Notes: generated from the letters alone by a model not told the origin. Counted from the stretch's first letter, positions 7,845 through 15,665 are shown. The stretch: 57,398 nt of DNA from Ramlibacter sp. (GCA_028292245.1 JAQGMS010000225.1:1-57398), one strand, 5' to 3'. Numbers and translations: made by a program.

Positions 7845-8936
7845 ATGTCCGACGCCTCCTCTTCATCATCACTTTCTCCCGTGCCGGGAAGCCTGAACAG
7901 CGTCCTGGCCTGGCCCCGCGTGCGGTTCACGCTGCTCGTCGCGCTGGCCTTCGGCTTGATGCACATGGGATCGGCCACGGCGCCGCTGCCGGTATGGATC
8001 GCGCGCACCACGATCGTCGCGCTGCTGGCGATGCTGGCTTTCGGCCTGTTCGAGCGCTGGCCCGCGCGGCTGCCGGGCTGGCTGCCGAGGTGGGTGCTGC
8101 AGCTGGTGGGCGTGGTGGCGGTGGTGCCCTTTGCCACCATCTTTGCGTTCGGGCTGAGCGGCGCTGGAAGCTTCCACGCGATGATGGCCGATCCGGCGCA
8201 GCGCGCCGCCTTCTATTCCCTGCTCGGCCCGGCGTTGATGTTCGGCCCCTGGATCGCCTTCGGCGCGATGGTGCGGCAGCGCGACGCGCTGGCCCGCGAC
8301 CAGGCGCTGACCTTCCAGCTCGAGCGCAGCGAGCTCGAGCGCAAGGCCGTCGACGCCCGCCTGCGCCTGCTGCAGACGCAAGTGCAGCCGCACTTCCTGT
8401 TCAATACCCTGGCCAACGTGCGAGCCTTGGTCAACGCCGGCTCGCCGCAAGCTCCCGCCGTGCTGGACAGCCTGATCGCGTACCTGCGCGCCTCGGTGCC
8501 CAACCTGAGCGAGACGGACAGCACGGTGGCGCGCGAGGTGCAACTGGTGCGTGCCTACCTGGAACTGATGCACATGCGCATGCCGGACCGCCTGCATTTC
8601 TCGGTGCATGCCGACGAGGCGGCGCTGGGCCTGCGCTGCCCGCCCGTGACGCTCATGACGCTGGTGGAAAACTCGGTGCGCCATGGCATCGACCCGAGTG
8701 AAGAGGGCGGGCGCATCGACGTCAGCGTGATGGTGCGCGAGGGGCGGTGCATCGCACGCGTCATGGACACCGGCGTGGGCCTGCAGGAAACCGGGCGCGC
8801 CGGCGGTACCGGCCTGGACACGTTGCGCGAGCGCATGCAACTGGCCTTCGGCGATGCGCAGTTGCGGCTGACCGCGAACGCGCCGCACGGCGTCTGCGCC
8901 GAGCTCGAGTTTCCGGCCCAGCGGAGCGGGGCATGA
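7845..8936 (+). CDS. LytS/YehU-type sensor histidine kinase
   Basis: A 363-residue membrane kinase of the His_kinase (PF06580) type. Four hydrophobic segments occupy roughly residues 25-140. The dimerisation/phosphoacceptor motif is QTQVQPHFLFNTLANVRAL, with the conserved His and the FNTL signature; the ATP-binding domain follows with VENSVRHGIDP and the G-box DTGVGL...GTGLDTLRERM. The ATG at 7845 begins MSDASSS; an in-frame TTG at 7809 would add a short unconserved leader. The stop overlaps the start of the response regulator by four bases (ATGA), so the two form a coupled two-component system. No input domain other than the membrane region is visible, so the signal is probably membrane- or ligand-borne. 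Confidence 0.9.
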   Translation: MSDASSSSSLSPVPGSLNSVLAWPRVRFTLLVALAFGLMHMGSATAPLPVWIARTTIVALLAMLAFGLFERWPARLPGWLPRWVLQLVGVVAVVPFATIFAFGLSGAGSFHAMMADPAQRAAFYSLLGPALMFGPWIAFGAMVRQRDALARDQALTFQLERSELERKAVDARLRLLQTQVQPHFLFNTLANVRALVNAGSPQAPAVLDSLIAYLRASVPNLSETDSTVAREVQLVRAYLELMHMRMPDRLHFSVHADEAALGLRCPPVTLMTLVENSVRHGIDPSEEGGRIDVSVMVREGRCIARVMDTGVGLQETGRAGGTGLDTLRERMQLAFGDAQLRLTANAPHGVCAELEFPAQRSGA

Positions 8937-9724
8937 CCCCGCCGCGCTACACCGCCCTGGTTGCCGACGACGAGCCGTTGCTGCGCGACGAGCTGGCGCG
9001 GATGCTGGGCCAGGCCTGGCCCGAGCTGGCCGTGGTGGCGCAAGCGCGCAACGGACGGCAGGCGGTGGAAATGTTCGAAGCGCAACGGCCCGACATCTGC
9101 TTCCTGGACGTGCACATGCCCGGCGTGTCCGGCGTCGAGGCGGCGCGGCAGATCGGCAACCGCGCCCACCTGGTGTTCGTGACGGCCTTCGAGCAGTACG
9201 CGCTGCAGGCGTTCGAGCAGGGCGCGCTGGACTACATCGTCAAGCCGGTCGACGCGGCTCGGCTGGCCACGACCGTGGCCCGCCTGCAAGAGCGCCTGCG
9301 CGCCGCCACGCCGTCCCAAGTCACCGAGGAGCTGCTGCAGCAATTGACGGCCCACCTGCAGTCCGGGCCCGGCGCCGTTGCGGCGCCGTTGCGGTGGCTG
9401 CGCGCCAGCGCCGGCGGCACCGTGCGCCTGATCCACGTCGATGAGGTCGACTTCCTGCGATCCGACGAGAAATACACGCTCATCGCCTGGCGCGGCGACG
9501 ACGGCAAGCCCGCCGAGGCGCTGATCAGCGTTCCGCTGAAGACTTTGATCACCCAGCTCGACAGCGCGCAATTCGCGCAGGTGCACCGCTCGGTGGTGGT
9601 GAACCTGCGCGCGATCAGCCACGTGACGCGCGGCGAAAACGAGACCGCCAGCGTGCACCTGAAGGGCCGCGGCGAAGTGCTGCCGGTCAGCCGCAGTTAC
9701 CTGCACCTGTTCCGGCAGATGTGA
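8933..9724 (+). CDS. LytTR-family response regulator
   Basis: A 263-residue regulator with an N-terminal receiver domain (acidic pocket D12/D13, phosphoacceptor D59 in CFLDVHMPG, Lys in YIVKPVD) and a C-terminal LytTR DNA-binding domain starting near residue 150 with RLIHVDEVDFLRSDEKYT and ending QVHRSVVVNLRAIS...VSRSYLHLFR. This is the AlgR/LytR type. It is translationally coupled to the sensor kinase. The targets are unknown; the pair usually acts on membrane or envelope genes or on an adjacent transporter, and none follows here. Confidence 0.92.
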   Translation: MTPPRYTALVADDEPLLRDELARMLGQAWPELAVVAQARNGRQAVEMFEAQRPDICFLDVHMPGVSGVEAARQIGNRAHLVFVTAFEQYALQAFEQGALDYIVKPVDAARLATTVARLQERLRAATPSQVTEELLQQLTAHLQSGPGAVAAPLRWLRASAGGTVRLIHVDEVDFLRSDEKYTLIAWRGDDGKPAEALISVPLKTLITQLDSAQFAQVHRSVVVNLRAISHVTRGENETASVHLKGRGEVLPVSRSYLHLFRQM

Positions 9725-9785
9725 GCGGCCAAGGACCTGGCGGTACCATCGCGCACCGGCCCGCGAGGGCCTGCCGGAACCCGCA

Positions 9786-10682
9786 ATGCTCGACGCCGTC
9801 ACGCTTGACCAACTCAGGACCTTCATCGCAGCCGCGGACGAAGGCAGCTTTTCCGCAGCGGGGCGCAAACTGAAGAGGGCGCAGTCGGTCGTCAGCCAGA
9901 CCCTGGCCAACCTCGAGAACCAACTGGACACGCAGCTGTTCGAGCGGACCGGCCGCTATCCCAGGCTCACCGCGCAGGGCGTGGCGCTGCTGCAAGAGGC
10001 GCGCAGGGTGCTCGAGCACATGGACGGATTCAAGGCCAGGGCCAAGACCATGGCGGCAGGCTTGGAGCCGGAGCTTTCCATCGTGGTGGACGTGATGTTC
10101 CCGATGGACGTGCTGACCGAGACCGTGGGCCTGTTTCGCTGCGCGTTTCCCGACACGCCACTGCGGCTCTACGTGGAAGCGCTGGGCGCCGTGGTGCAGC
10201 CGGTGCAATCGGGCCATTGCAGCATCGGCATCATCGGCACGCTGCCCGAGGTTCCCGAAGAGATGTCCTCGGAGCCGCTCCTGAGCTTTCCCATGGTGAC
10301 GGTGGTGTCGCCCAGCCATCCGCTGGCGCAGCTCAGGAAGACCATCACGATGAAGGAAGTGGCGAACCACGTGCAATTGGTGCTGACCGACCGCAGCACG
10401 CTGACCGAAGGCCAATCGTTCGGCGTCTTCTCCCCGTTGACCTGGAAGCTGGCCGACCTGGGCGCCAAGCACGCGTTCCTCAAAGCCGGCTTCGGCTGGG
10501 GCAACATGCCGCTGCCGATGGTCGCAGCCGACCTGGCTTCGGGTGCGCTGAGCCGCATCCAGCTCAAGGCTTTTGAAAACCTGGACGCGACGATGCGGAT
10601 GCGCGCCGTCTTTCGCAAGAGCGACCCGCCGGGGCCGGCGGGTCGCTGGTTCCTCGACCAGCTCCAGAGCCGGCGGGCCTGA
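9786..10682 (+). CDS. LysR family transcriptional regulator
   Basis: A 298-residue LysR regulator. The winged HTH covers about residues 5-65 (LRTFIAAADEGSFSAAGRKL, then VSQTLANLENQLDTQLFERTG); the effector domain follows, with PSHPLAQLRK and a C-terminal KSDPPGPAGRWFLDQL segment typical of the family. The ATG at 9786 follows the LytTR gene by 61 bases. It converges on the pirin gene (10692), so the usual divergent target is absent; it may act on the FMN reductase-pirin pair or elsewhere. A GC-rich inverted repeat (GGCCGG 10686-10691, CCGGCC 10701-10706) lies at the convergent junction but has no T-tract. Confidence 0.92.
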   Translation: MLDAVTLDQLRTFIAAADEGSFSAAGRKLKRAQSVVSQTLANLENQLDTQLFERTGRYPRLTAQGVALLQEARRVLEHMDGFKARAKTMAAGLEPELSIVVDVMFPMDVLTETVGLFRCAFPDTPLRLYVEALGAVVQPVQSGHCSIGIIGTLPEVPEEMSSEPLLSFPMVTVVSPSHPLAQLRKTITMKEVANHVQLVLTDRSTLTEGQSFGVFSPLTWKLADLGAKHAFLKAGFGWGNMPLPMVAADLASGALSRIQLKAFENLDATMRMRAVFRKSDPPGPAGRWFLDQLQSRRA

Positions 10683-10691
10683 GGCGGCCGG

Positions 10692-11564
10692 CTATCCGAT
10701 CCGGCCGGCCTCGCGCAGCCGTTCGCCGATGCGCGCGATCTGCGCCTCGCCCTTGTTCAGCGCGTCCTGGCTGGTGTGCACCGAGTAGTACCCCAGCACC
10801 AGCGGATAGGGGTGTCTTGCCGCCGACCCGAGCGCGAAGCCGGTGTCGGTTTCGGCCGTGAACTCGATGGTCGCGTCCGAGTCTTCGTAGACGGCCAGCG
10901 TCTTGTCCAGCACATGGCCGGAAGAACGGACGGCGCCCTCCAGCGCATAGGCCCATGCCACGGTGTGCCCCGGCGTCGGGGTGTAGCGCCAGCGCTCGCC
11001 TTGCTTCAGGTTCACGTACAAATAGGTGGCGGAACCGGGCGCGGAGATCGGGCTCACCACACCGCCGTATTGGCCCAGCAGCACTCGCACCGGCCCGACC
11101 TGCGGCACGTCCTCTGGCGCAACGTACTGGGTGTCGGGCGCGGCGTTCTCGAAGCGCGGCGGCATGGCCATCCACAATTGCAGGCCCCGAACGCGATCCG
11201 CGCCGACGGCGGCTCCGTCGTGCCATGCGCCACCGGAAGCGCGCATCCACTCCAGGCCACCGGCTTGCAGCACGCCGGACTTGCCGATGGTGTCCTCGTA
11301 CGAAATCTGGCCCTGTACCAACAGAGTCAGTGTCGCGATGCCCGAGTGGGGGTGCATGCCGTTCATCGGCTTGCCGGTCGGCTGCATGTCGAAGTGGTCG
11401 AGGAAGACGAACGGCTTGATCAGTTCGCCCACGTCGGAGGGGCTCACCAGCCGCACGATCGGGCCCGCGCCGCGGCCGCGCGTGAGGTGCATGATGGCGC
11501 GCGGCCGTCCTGCCGGCGTCGCCAGCAGCAGTTCCGGCGCGGTGAGGGTCGCGGTGGCGCTCAT
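10692..11564 (-). CDS. Pirin family protein
   Basis: A 290-residue bicupin of the pirin family. The N-terminal cupin carries the metal-binding pattern DHFDMQP...GMHPHSGIATLTLLVQG and the later LEWMRASGGAWHDG segment. The C-terminal cupin is followed by YYSVHTSQDALNKGEAQI. Some pirins are quercetinases; others act in redox regulation. The chosen ATG (MSATATL) overlaps the stop of the FMN reductase by four bases, ATGA, which favours this start over an in-frame start 36 bases upstream. The pairing with an NAD(P)H:FMN reductase is frequent in proteobacteria and suggests quinone or xenobiotic stress handling. Confidence 0.92.
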   Translation of the reverse strand: MSATATLTAPELLLATPAGRPRAIMHLTRGRGAGPIVRLVSPSDVGELIKPFVFLDHFDMQPTGKPMNGMHPHSGIATLTLLVQGQISYEDTIGKSGVLQAGGLEWMRASGGAWHDGAAVGADRVRGLQLWMAMPPRFENAAPDTQYVAPEDVPQVGPVRVLLGQYGGVVSPISAPGSATYLYVNLKQGERWRYTPTPGHTVAWAYALEGAVRSSGHVLDKTLAVYEDSDATIEFTAETDTGFALGSAARHPYPLVLGYYSVHTSQDALNKGEAQIARIGERLREAGRIG

Positions 11565-12139
11565 GATGCGGCCCTCGCGTTCTTCAGGGCGGTTGTCCAC
11601 CAGGCCAGGTCGTCGAGCATGGCCGTGGCGGCTTGCGCCAGGTGGGGATAGTCGTCGAACGACTTGCCTTGCTGCCAGACACCCAGGAATTCGATCATGC
11701 CGATGTGCACGGCGTTGCGAACGGGCGCCATCTGCAGCTCGACCGTCACCAGCCGCAACTGCTCGATGGCGCGGGTCGCACCGACGCCGCCGTAACCGAC
11801 GAAAGCGACCGGCTTGCGGTTGAATTCCTTGTAGGCGCTGTCCAGCGCATTCTTCAGGACCGCAGGCGCGCCGTGGTTGTACTCGGCCGTGACCACGATC
11901 AAGCCGTCGAGCTGGGCCAGCTTGCGAGCCCAGCGCTGGGCCTGCTCGTTCTTCGGCGGCGCATAGACGGGCGACGCGGCCTCATCGAAGAAGGGCATCG
12001 GGTAGTCGCGCAGGTCCAGCACCTCGAAGTCGAGGTCCTCGCGTTGGGCGGCAATGCCGTGGATCCAGGCGGCGGGCTTCTCGCCGAAACGGCCCTGGCG
12101 GGTGGTTCCGAGGACGATGCCGATATTGGGTTTGCTCAT
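11561..12139 (-). CDS. NADPH-dependent FMN reductase family oxidoreductase
   Basis: A 192-residue flavodoxin-like reductase. The FMN phosphate loop GTTRQGRFGEKPAAW is at residues 11-25, and VTAEYNHGAPAVLKNALD is the flavin-contacting signature of the ChrR/YieF type. Such enzymes reduce quinones, azo compounds or metals using NAD(P)H. An AGGAG Shine-Dalgarno lies just upstream and can pair into a hairpin (12143-12174). It is the first gene of a two-gene operon with pirin. Alternative roles cannot be separated by sequence. Confidence 0.92.
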   Translation of the reverse strand: MSKPNIGIVLGTTRQGRFGEKPAAWIHGIAAQREDLDFEVLDLRDYPMPFFDEAASPVYAPPKNEQAQRWARKLAQLDGLIVVTAEYNHGAPAVLKNALDSAYKEFNRKPVAFVGYGGVGATRAIEQLRLVTVELQMAPVRNAVHIGMIEFLGVWQQGKSFDDYPHLAQAATAMLDDLAWWTTALKNARAAS

Positions 12140-12142
12140 GAA

Positions 12143-12174
12143 AGTTCTCCTGTTCGCGTTGGCGTAGGAGAACT
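12143..12174 (-). promoter_or_regulatory. Inverted repeat that can sequester the FMN reductase ribosome-binding site
   Basis: AGTTCTCCT (12143-12151) and AGGAGAACT (12166-12174) are perfect 9-bp inverted repeats with a 14-base loop. In the minus-strand mRNA the copy nearest the start codon contains the AGGAG Shine-Dalgarno of the gene starting at 12139, so the hairpin would hide it. It could equally be a dimeric operator. Confidence 0.4.
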
Positions 12175-12255
12175 GTAGGGACGCGGAGCCTATCGCGGAA
12201 GCCTATATTTCTAGATGAAAAGCATCCAATCCGACGATGGATGGCTTCCCGCTGT

Positions 12256-12762
12256 TCAGCTGCCTGCCGTATGGTATTTCAGCCGTGTGACCCGGTCCAT
12301 GTTCGTTCCCTCCAAGCGGATCAGCCGCGTCGGCCCGGCCCGGCTGGGAGAGTGCAGGTCGCCCTCGTTGTAGACGTGCGCGACGCCGGGCGTGAGCTTG
12401 TACTTGCGTGTCTTGCGCACCTTGCCCGGCTGGTCCGCCGTGGCGGGCTCCACCAGGGCGTAGTCGCTCATCGCGGTCTCGCCTTCAGCTTGCCCATAGA
12501 TCGCCCACGAAGGACCGTGGTCGTGCGGTGCACTCTCCTTGGGTCCCCGGTAGTTGTGCGCGAGGATGCAAAAGCCCAGTTGCGGGTCCTCGTAGACGAT
12601 CTTGCGCTCGGGCGACGCATCGTCGAATTGCGCGGCGACGAACTCCTTGTCCTTCAGCGCCTCCTGCAGCAGCGCCGCAACCTTGTTGCGGCCGGCGGGA
12701 TTGTCCTCGCGTTCGAGGATTTCGCGGCAGCGCGCCGCGAACGAGGCAAGGGTGTGTGACAT
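12256..12762 (-). CDS. Cysteine dioxygenase-like cupin protein
   Basis: A 168-residue predicted metal enzyme of the double-stranded beta-helix fold. The first cupin motif is HNYRGPKESAPHDHGPSWAI, with His-X-His, and a Glu in the following QAEGETAM; the second is GVAHVYNEGDLHSP with a His. This arrangement and the N-terminal helical region resemble cysteine dioxygenase (PF05995)-type proteins, but substrate residues cannot be confirmed. A good AGGAGAACTTC ribosome site precedes the ATG. It stands between the FMN reductase and a MarR gene on the same strand, with only 31 bases to the MarR stop, so the MarR gene and this gene may form one transcript. Confidence 0.72.
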   Translation of the reverse strand: MSHTLASFAARCREILEREDNPAGRNKVAALLQEALKDKEFVAAQFDDASPERKIVYEDPQLGFCILAHNYRGPKESAPHDHGPSWAIYGQAEGETAMSDYALVEPATADQPGKVRKTRKYKLTPGVAHVYNEGDLHSPSRAGPTRLIRLEGTNMDRVTRLKYHTAGS

Positions 12763-12793
12763 GAAGTTCTCCTGTATTGCTGGGGAAGGTAAA

Positions 12794-13276
12794 TCAACCG
12801 CCGGCCAGGTTTTCCCGGACGCGCTGCAGGAGCGAAAGCAGCTGCTGCTTTTCGGCGGCGCTCAGGCCCGAAACGGCCTTGGCGCCGAGCCGCTTGCCCT
12901 GCTGCCGCAGGCCGCGCTGCACGGTCTGCCCGGCGGCGGACAGCGACAGCCTGACATTGCGGCGGTCGGCCTCGTCGACCTCGGCCGTGAGTAGGCCGCG
13001 ATCGCGCAGGCCGCCGATCAGGCGTGCCATCTGGGCCTTGTCGCGGCCGCTGTGCTGTGCCAGGTCGCTCTGCGTCGCGCCGGGATGATGGCCGAAGAAG
13101 CCCAGCACCTTGCCTTCCATGTGGGTGATCTCATGCGGGCCGTCGCGCAACAGCCGGTATTGCAGCGAGCGATAGTCGTGCATCACACGGTGCACGAGTT
13201 CCAGCACGTCGTCTTCCACCGGAAGGCCGCCTGAATGGTTGACAATGTCTTCTGTCTTGCGCATAATGGATGACAT
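12794..13276 (-). CDS. MarR family transcriptional regulator
   Basis: A 160-residue MarR repressor. The winged-helix region is ITHMEGKVLGFFGHHPGATQ, SDLAQHSGRDKAQMARLIGG and LRDRGLLTAEVDEADRRNV with the typical wing. Two ATG starts are possible, at 13276 (MSSIM) and 13264 (MRKTED). A perfect inverted repeat (13263-13279) overlaps them and is probably its own operator. It is divergent from the siderophore-interacting protein gene (13302), which it most likely controls. Confidence 0.9.
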   Translation of the reverse strand: MSSIMRKTEDIVNHSGGLPVEDDVLELVHRVMHDYRSLQYRLLRDGPHEITHMEGKVLGFFGHHPGATQSDLAQHSGRDKAQMARLIGGLRDRGLLTAEVDEADRRNVRLSLSAAGQTVQRGLRQQGKRLGAKAVSGLSAAEKQQLLSLLQRVRENLAGG

Positions 13277-13279
13277 TAT
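13263..13279. promoter_or_regulatory. Operator-like palindrome between MarR gene and siderophore-interacting protein
   Basis: ATAATG-GATGA-CATTAT: perfect 6-bp arms with a 5-base spacer, in the 30-bp divergent region. It overlaps the MarR start and lies about 22 bases upstream of the ATG at 13302. Placement fits autorepression with coordinate control of the divergent gene. Confidence 0.55.
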
Positions 13280-13301
13280 CCACTAATAGGGGCGCAGCGC
13301 A

Positions 13302-14045
13302 ATGAGCACGATCTCCACCGGTACCCGCGTCCAGCGGGTACGCCATGAAACCAGGCGCCGCGAGGTCGAAGTCGTGCGCGTCGAAGACCTCGGCCCGCAT
13401 TTCCGTAGCGTGACGTTCGGCGGCGAATCGCTGGCCGGCTTCACCAGCCTTTCGTTCGACGACCACGTCAAGTTCATCCTGCCGGGAAACGATGCCGGCC
13501 CCGTGATGCGCGACTACACGCCGCGCCGCTACGACGCGGACAAGCGCGAGCTGACGATCGAGTTCGCGCTGCATGGCGACGGCCCGGCCGCCGACTGGGC
13601 TGCCCGGGCCACGGTCGGGCAGCGCGCCACCATCGGCGGGCCGCGGGGATCCTTCATCATCCCCACGGACTACGAATGGCACCTTTTCGTGGGGGACGAG
13701 ACCGCCCTGCCGGCCATCGCCAGGCGCCTGGAAGAGCTGCCTGCTGGTGCGCGGGCGATCGTCGTGGGTCAGGTGGATGACGCGGGCGACCGCCGTGTCT
13801 TCGAAAGCTCCGTGAACCTCACCTTGAAATGGCTGGGCAGCACGGAAGAGCTGGTGGAGGCGGTGCGCTTACTGGAATTGCCGGCCGGGGAGGGCTATGC
13901 GTGGTGCGCCGGCGAGGCCCGTGTGATGGCGACGGTGCGCCGGATGCTGGTGGAGGAAAAGGGGCACGACAGACATGCGATCCGGGCCGCGGCTTACTGG
14001 AAGCAGGGCGCGACGGCCCACCATGAAAACCTGGAATCGGACTAG
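13302..14045 (+). CDS. Siderophore-interacting protein (NAD(P)H ferric-siderophore reductase)
   Basis: A 247-residue SIP-family flavoprotein, which reduces ferric siderophores in the cytoplasm to release iron. The FAD-binding domain carries RDYTPRRYDADKRELTIEFALHG (the RxYTxR flavin motif), then GPRGSFIIP. The C-terminal SIP domain has VGDETALPAIARRLEELP and YAWCAGEARVMATVRRML, ending AAAYWKQGATAHHEN as usual. Its stop codon shares a CTAG with the stop of the small convergent gene 14042-14245. Regulation by the divergent MarR is likely; no Fur box was recognised. Confidence 0.92.
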   Translation: MSTISTGTRVQRVRHETRRREVEVVRVEDLGPHFRSVTFGGESLAGFTSLSFDDHVKFILPGNDAGPVMRDYTPRRYDADKRELTIEFALHGDGPAADWAARATVGQRATIGGPRGSFIIPTDYEWHLFVGDETALPAIARRLEELPAGARAIVVGQVDDAGDRRVFESSVNLTLKWLGSTEELVEAVRLLELPAGEGYAWCAGEARVMATVRRMLVEEKGHDRHAIRAAAYWKQGATAHHENLESD

Positions 14046-14245
14046 TGCAGGCTGGGGCGCAGTGCCGGGACAGCCAGTTCACGGCCGACCATCGCCCGGG
14101 CGTACAGGTAGTTGTTGCGAGCACGGTCGCTCAGGCTATCGAGATCGACCTGGCCCGTGGGGTCGCAGGGAAACGCATACCCGCGTCCGTTGTCGAACAG
14201 GGATTGGAAGCGAAGTTCGAATTGGGTCTGTGTCGAGTCGATCAT
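14042..14245 (-). CDS. Small conserved hypothetical protein (paralogue of 23887-24093)
   Basis: A 67-residue soluble protein with no signal peptide or membrane segment. It shares the core GRGYAFPCD...GQVDLD-LSDRARNNYLYARAM-GREL with a second gene at 23887-24093, about two thirds identity overall, which supports both as real. A GGAGAA ribosome site precedes the ATG. The stop overlaps the stop of the siderophore-interacting protein in the shared CTAG. The single Cys in FPCD is conserved between the copies. No function is recognised. Confidence 0.72.
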   Translation of the reverse strand: MIDSTQTQFELRFQSLFDNGRGYAFPCDPTGQVDLDSLSDRARNNYLYARAMVGRELAVPALRPSLH

Positions 14246-14399
14246 TTGGGTTCTCCAAGTAGCGCGGGCGTCGGCCTTTGCATGCCTTGAATATCGGCGA
14301 AAGACCGGTCTTGTTCAGTCAGCGCACATCGGCAGAGGCCCTCGGCTGGGACCGATGCCGGTGGCTCGCGCGCACCTACAGGCCGTAGGACGCCGCGCC

Positions 14400-14429
14400 A
14401 AAAAAAAACGCCCCGCGAGAGGGGGCGTT
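14400..14429 (-). terminator. Intrinsic terminator for the small membrane protein gene
   Basis: AACGCCCC (14407-14414) pairs with GGGGCGTT (14422-14429); nine A bases (14400-14408) on the plus strand make a T-tract on the minus strand. It lies 27 bases downstream of the stop at 14456, a textbook rho-independent terminator for leftward transcription. Confidence 0.85.
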
Positions 14430-14455
14430 CCAGGCAGTAGGTTGGGGTCACGGCA

Positions 14456-14719
14456 TCACAACCTCGTGACGCCGGCGATCGTTCCCACCAGCTTTCCATC
14501 GATGTACAGCGCGCCCTCGGGGGCGCCGGAATCGCGGTAGATGGCGTGGAACTCCACCACGCAAGGTGCCGCGGGCACGGCTTCCGCCACGCTCAGGCGG
14601 GCGGCCAGCCGGGTCAGCACATTGCTGGCGGTCTGCAAAGTGGCGGCGAGCAAGTACAGCAGCGTCGCGCTCACGGGACGGGCTGCATCTGAAGCGGCCC
14701 AACTCAAGGTCTTGGTCAT
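14456..14719 (-). CDS. Small putative membrane protein, unknown function
   Basis: An 87-residue protein beginning MTKTLSWAAS, with one hydrophobic segment at about residues 18-36 and a C-terminal soluble part containing FHAIYRDSGAPEGALYIDG, then a short VGTIAGVTRL end. The ATG at 14719 follows a GGAGA site at the right distance; a longer in-frame start at 14788 lies within a terminator-like hairpin and is less likely. It has its own terminator (14400-14429) and a promoter-like region about 300 bases upstream. No family recognised. Confidence 0.6.
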   Translation of the reverse strand: MTKTLSWAASDAARPVSATLLYLLAATLQTASNVLTRLAARLSVAEAVPAAPCVVEFHAIYRDSGAPEGALYIDGKLVGTIAGVTRL

Positions 14720-14763
14720 CGAAATCTCCAGGGAAGGTCTTTCCTGAAACTGGGGCCACAAAC

Positions 14764-14797
14764 AAAACGGCCCGGGGACAAAAGCCACCGGGCCGTT
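14764..14797 (-). terminator. Terminator-like hairpin in the leader of the small membrane protein gene
   Basis: AACGGCCCGG (14766-14775) pairs with CCGGGCCGTT (14788-14797) around a 12-base loop, and on the minus strand is followed by TTTTGTTTG. It is 47 bases upstream of the ATG at 14719 and so may terminate transcription arriving from 15102, or act as an attenuator for 14719. Confidence 0.55.
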
Positions 14798-15015
14798 CGC
14801 GCCACCTGCCAGAAATCAGCAGGGTGGAGGCGCGGCGCCCCGGGGGATGTGTGCACGCGATGCGCGTCGGCCATTGCCACTGCGAATACGCATAGCGTCC
14901 ACTGCGCGAGAGCAGCGGACGGCGAACAGCGGATTCAGGGTTAGGGTGGACATGAAAAGCGGCGGGTTGGGTTGAGGGCTCGGCGTCATCGACTTGTTGC
15001 TGTCGACTTGACCAG
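14798..15015. other. Non-coding leader, nothing further recognised
   Basis: Between the hairpin at 14764-14797 and the promoter-like palindrome at 15016 I see no convincing gene on either strand; readings here are Arg/Pro-rich and unconserved in style. It would be the 5' leader of the transcript for 14719 if the proposed promoter is used. Confidence 0.4.
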
Positions 15016-15045
15016 ATGATAAACAATTGATTATCTGGCCGGCAA
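15016..15045 (-). promoter_or_regulatory. Sigma70-like promoter with embedded palindrome
   Basis: On the minus strand a TTGCCG (-35, 15040-15045) and TATCAT (-10, 15016-15021) are 18 bases apart. Between and over them lies the near-perfect palindrome GATAAACAATTGATTATC (15018-15035; one central mismatched pair). A repressor bound here would block the promoter. The downstream gene on this strand is at 14719. The remainder up to 15101 holds nothing recognised. Confidence 0.4.
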
Positions 15046-15101
15046 GTGAAATCTGTCACCTCGATCGCGGCTTGTATCGCCACCGCCACAAGACGGAGCT
15101 G

Positions 15102-15665
15102 TCAGCGCTTGCGCTTGAGCGGCGCGACGCCCTTTTGGGAACGCTGCCACAGGTTGCGCGTGTCGTCGTCGTTCATGGCGGGCGGGCCCCCGGCTTTGGT
15201 AGCCGGCACCGCCGCGGCGGCCGGCATCAGCACTTCGCCGAGCAGGTCGAGCAAACGCGTGCGCGCGCGCTGCGGGTGGCGCCGGTAGTAAGTGAGCACC
15301 AGCCCGACGATGAAACGCTCGTCGTCGTCCTGTGGCGGCGGGTTTTCCCCAATGGAGGCCGGCGCACTGCGCCCGGTTTGGGCGGCACCCTTGGCCGGGA
15401 TGGTGTGGGGCTGGTCCATCCAGCCGACCGGCTTGTGGCTGAGCTGTTCGAACTGGCGGGCCAGCCGCTCGCCGATCTGGCGTGAGCGGCTCTTGATCTG
15501 GCTCCAGTAGCTGGGCTGGATCTGCAGCCGCTGCGCGAAGCGGCGCTCCAGGCCCCACATCGTGGCGGCGTCCGGGTCCTTGACGGTGCTGCGGACGAAC
15601 TCCTCGAACAGCGCAAGCGCGTTGTCCAGGCGGAGCTGGGCGACGTCGCGGGCGGCGGTGTTCAT
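15102..15665 (-). CDS. Putative HTH DNA-binding protein, unknown role
   Basis: A 187-residue protein. The segment YWSQIKSRSRQIGERLARQF followed by EQLSHKPVGWMDQP resembles the second half of a lambda-repressor/XRE-type HTH in phage-repressor-like proteins (SQIKxGxRxIGxxLARRIE, then GWMD), so DNA binding is likely. The middle part (about 110-150) contains a helical ERFIVGLVLTYYRRHPQRAR segment; the C-terminus is basic (PLKRKR). The ATG at 15665 begins MNTAARD; an in-frame extension to 15755 overlaps the upstream FAH-family gene. No LexA-type Ser-Lys peptidase motif is visible. It follows the sugar-acid operon on the same strand. Confidence 0.62.
   Translation of the reverse strand: MNTAARDVAQLRLDNALALFEEFVRSTVKDPDAATMWGLERRFAQRLQIQPSYWSQIKSRSRQIGERLARQFEQLSHKPVGWMDQPHTIPAKGAAQTGRSAPASIGENPPPQDDDERFIVGLVLTYYRRHPQRARTRLLDLLGEVLMPAAAAVPATKAGGPPAMNDDDTRNLWQRSQKGVAPLKRKR

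Noticed and set aside
10681-10712. GC-rich inverted repeat at the LysR/pirin convergence as terminator
   Set aside because: The arms are imperfect, it lies partly in the pirin coding end and no T-tract follows on either strand.
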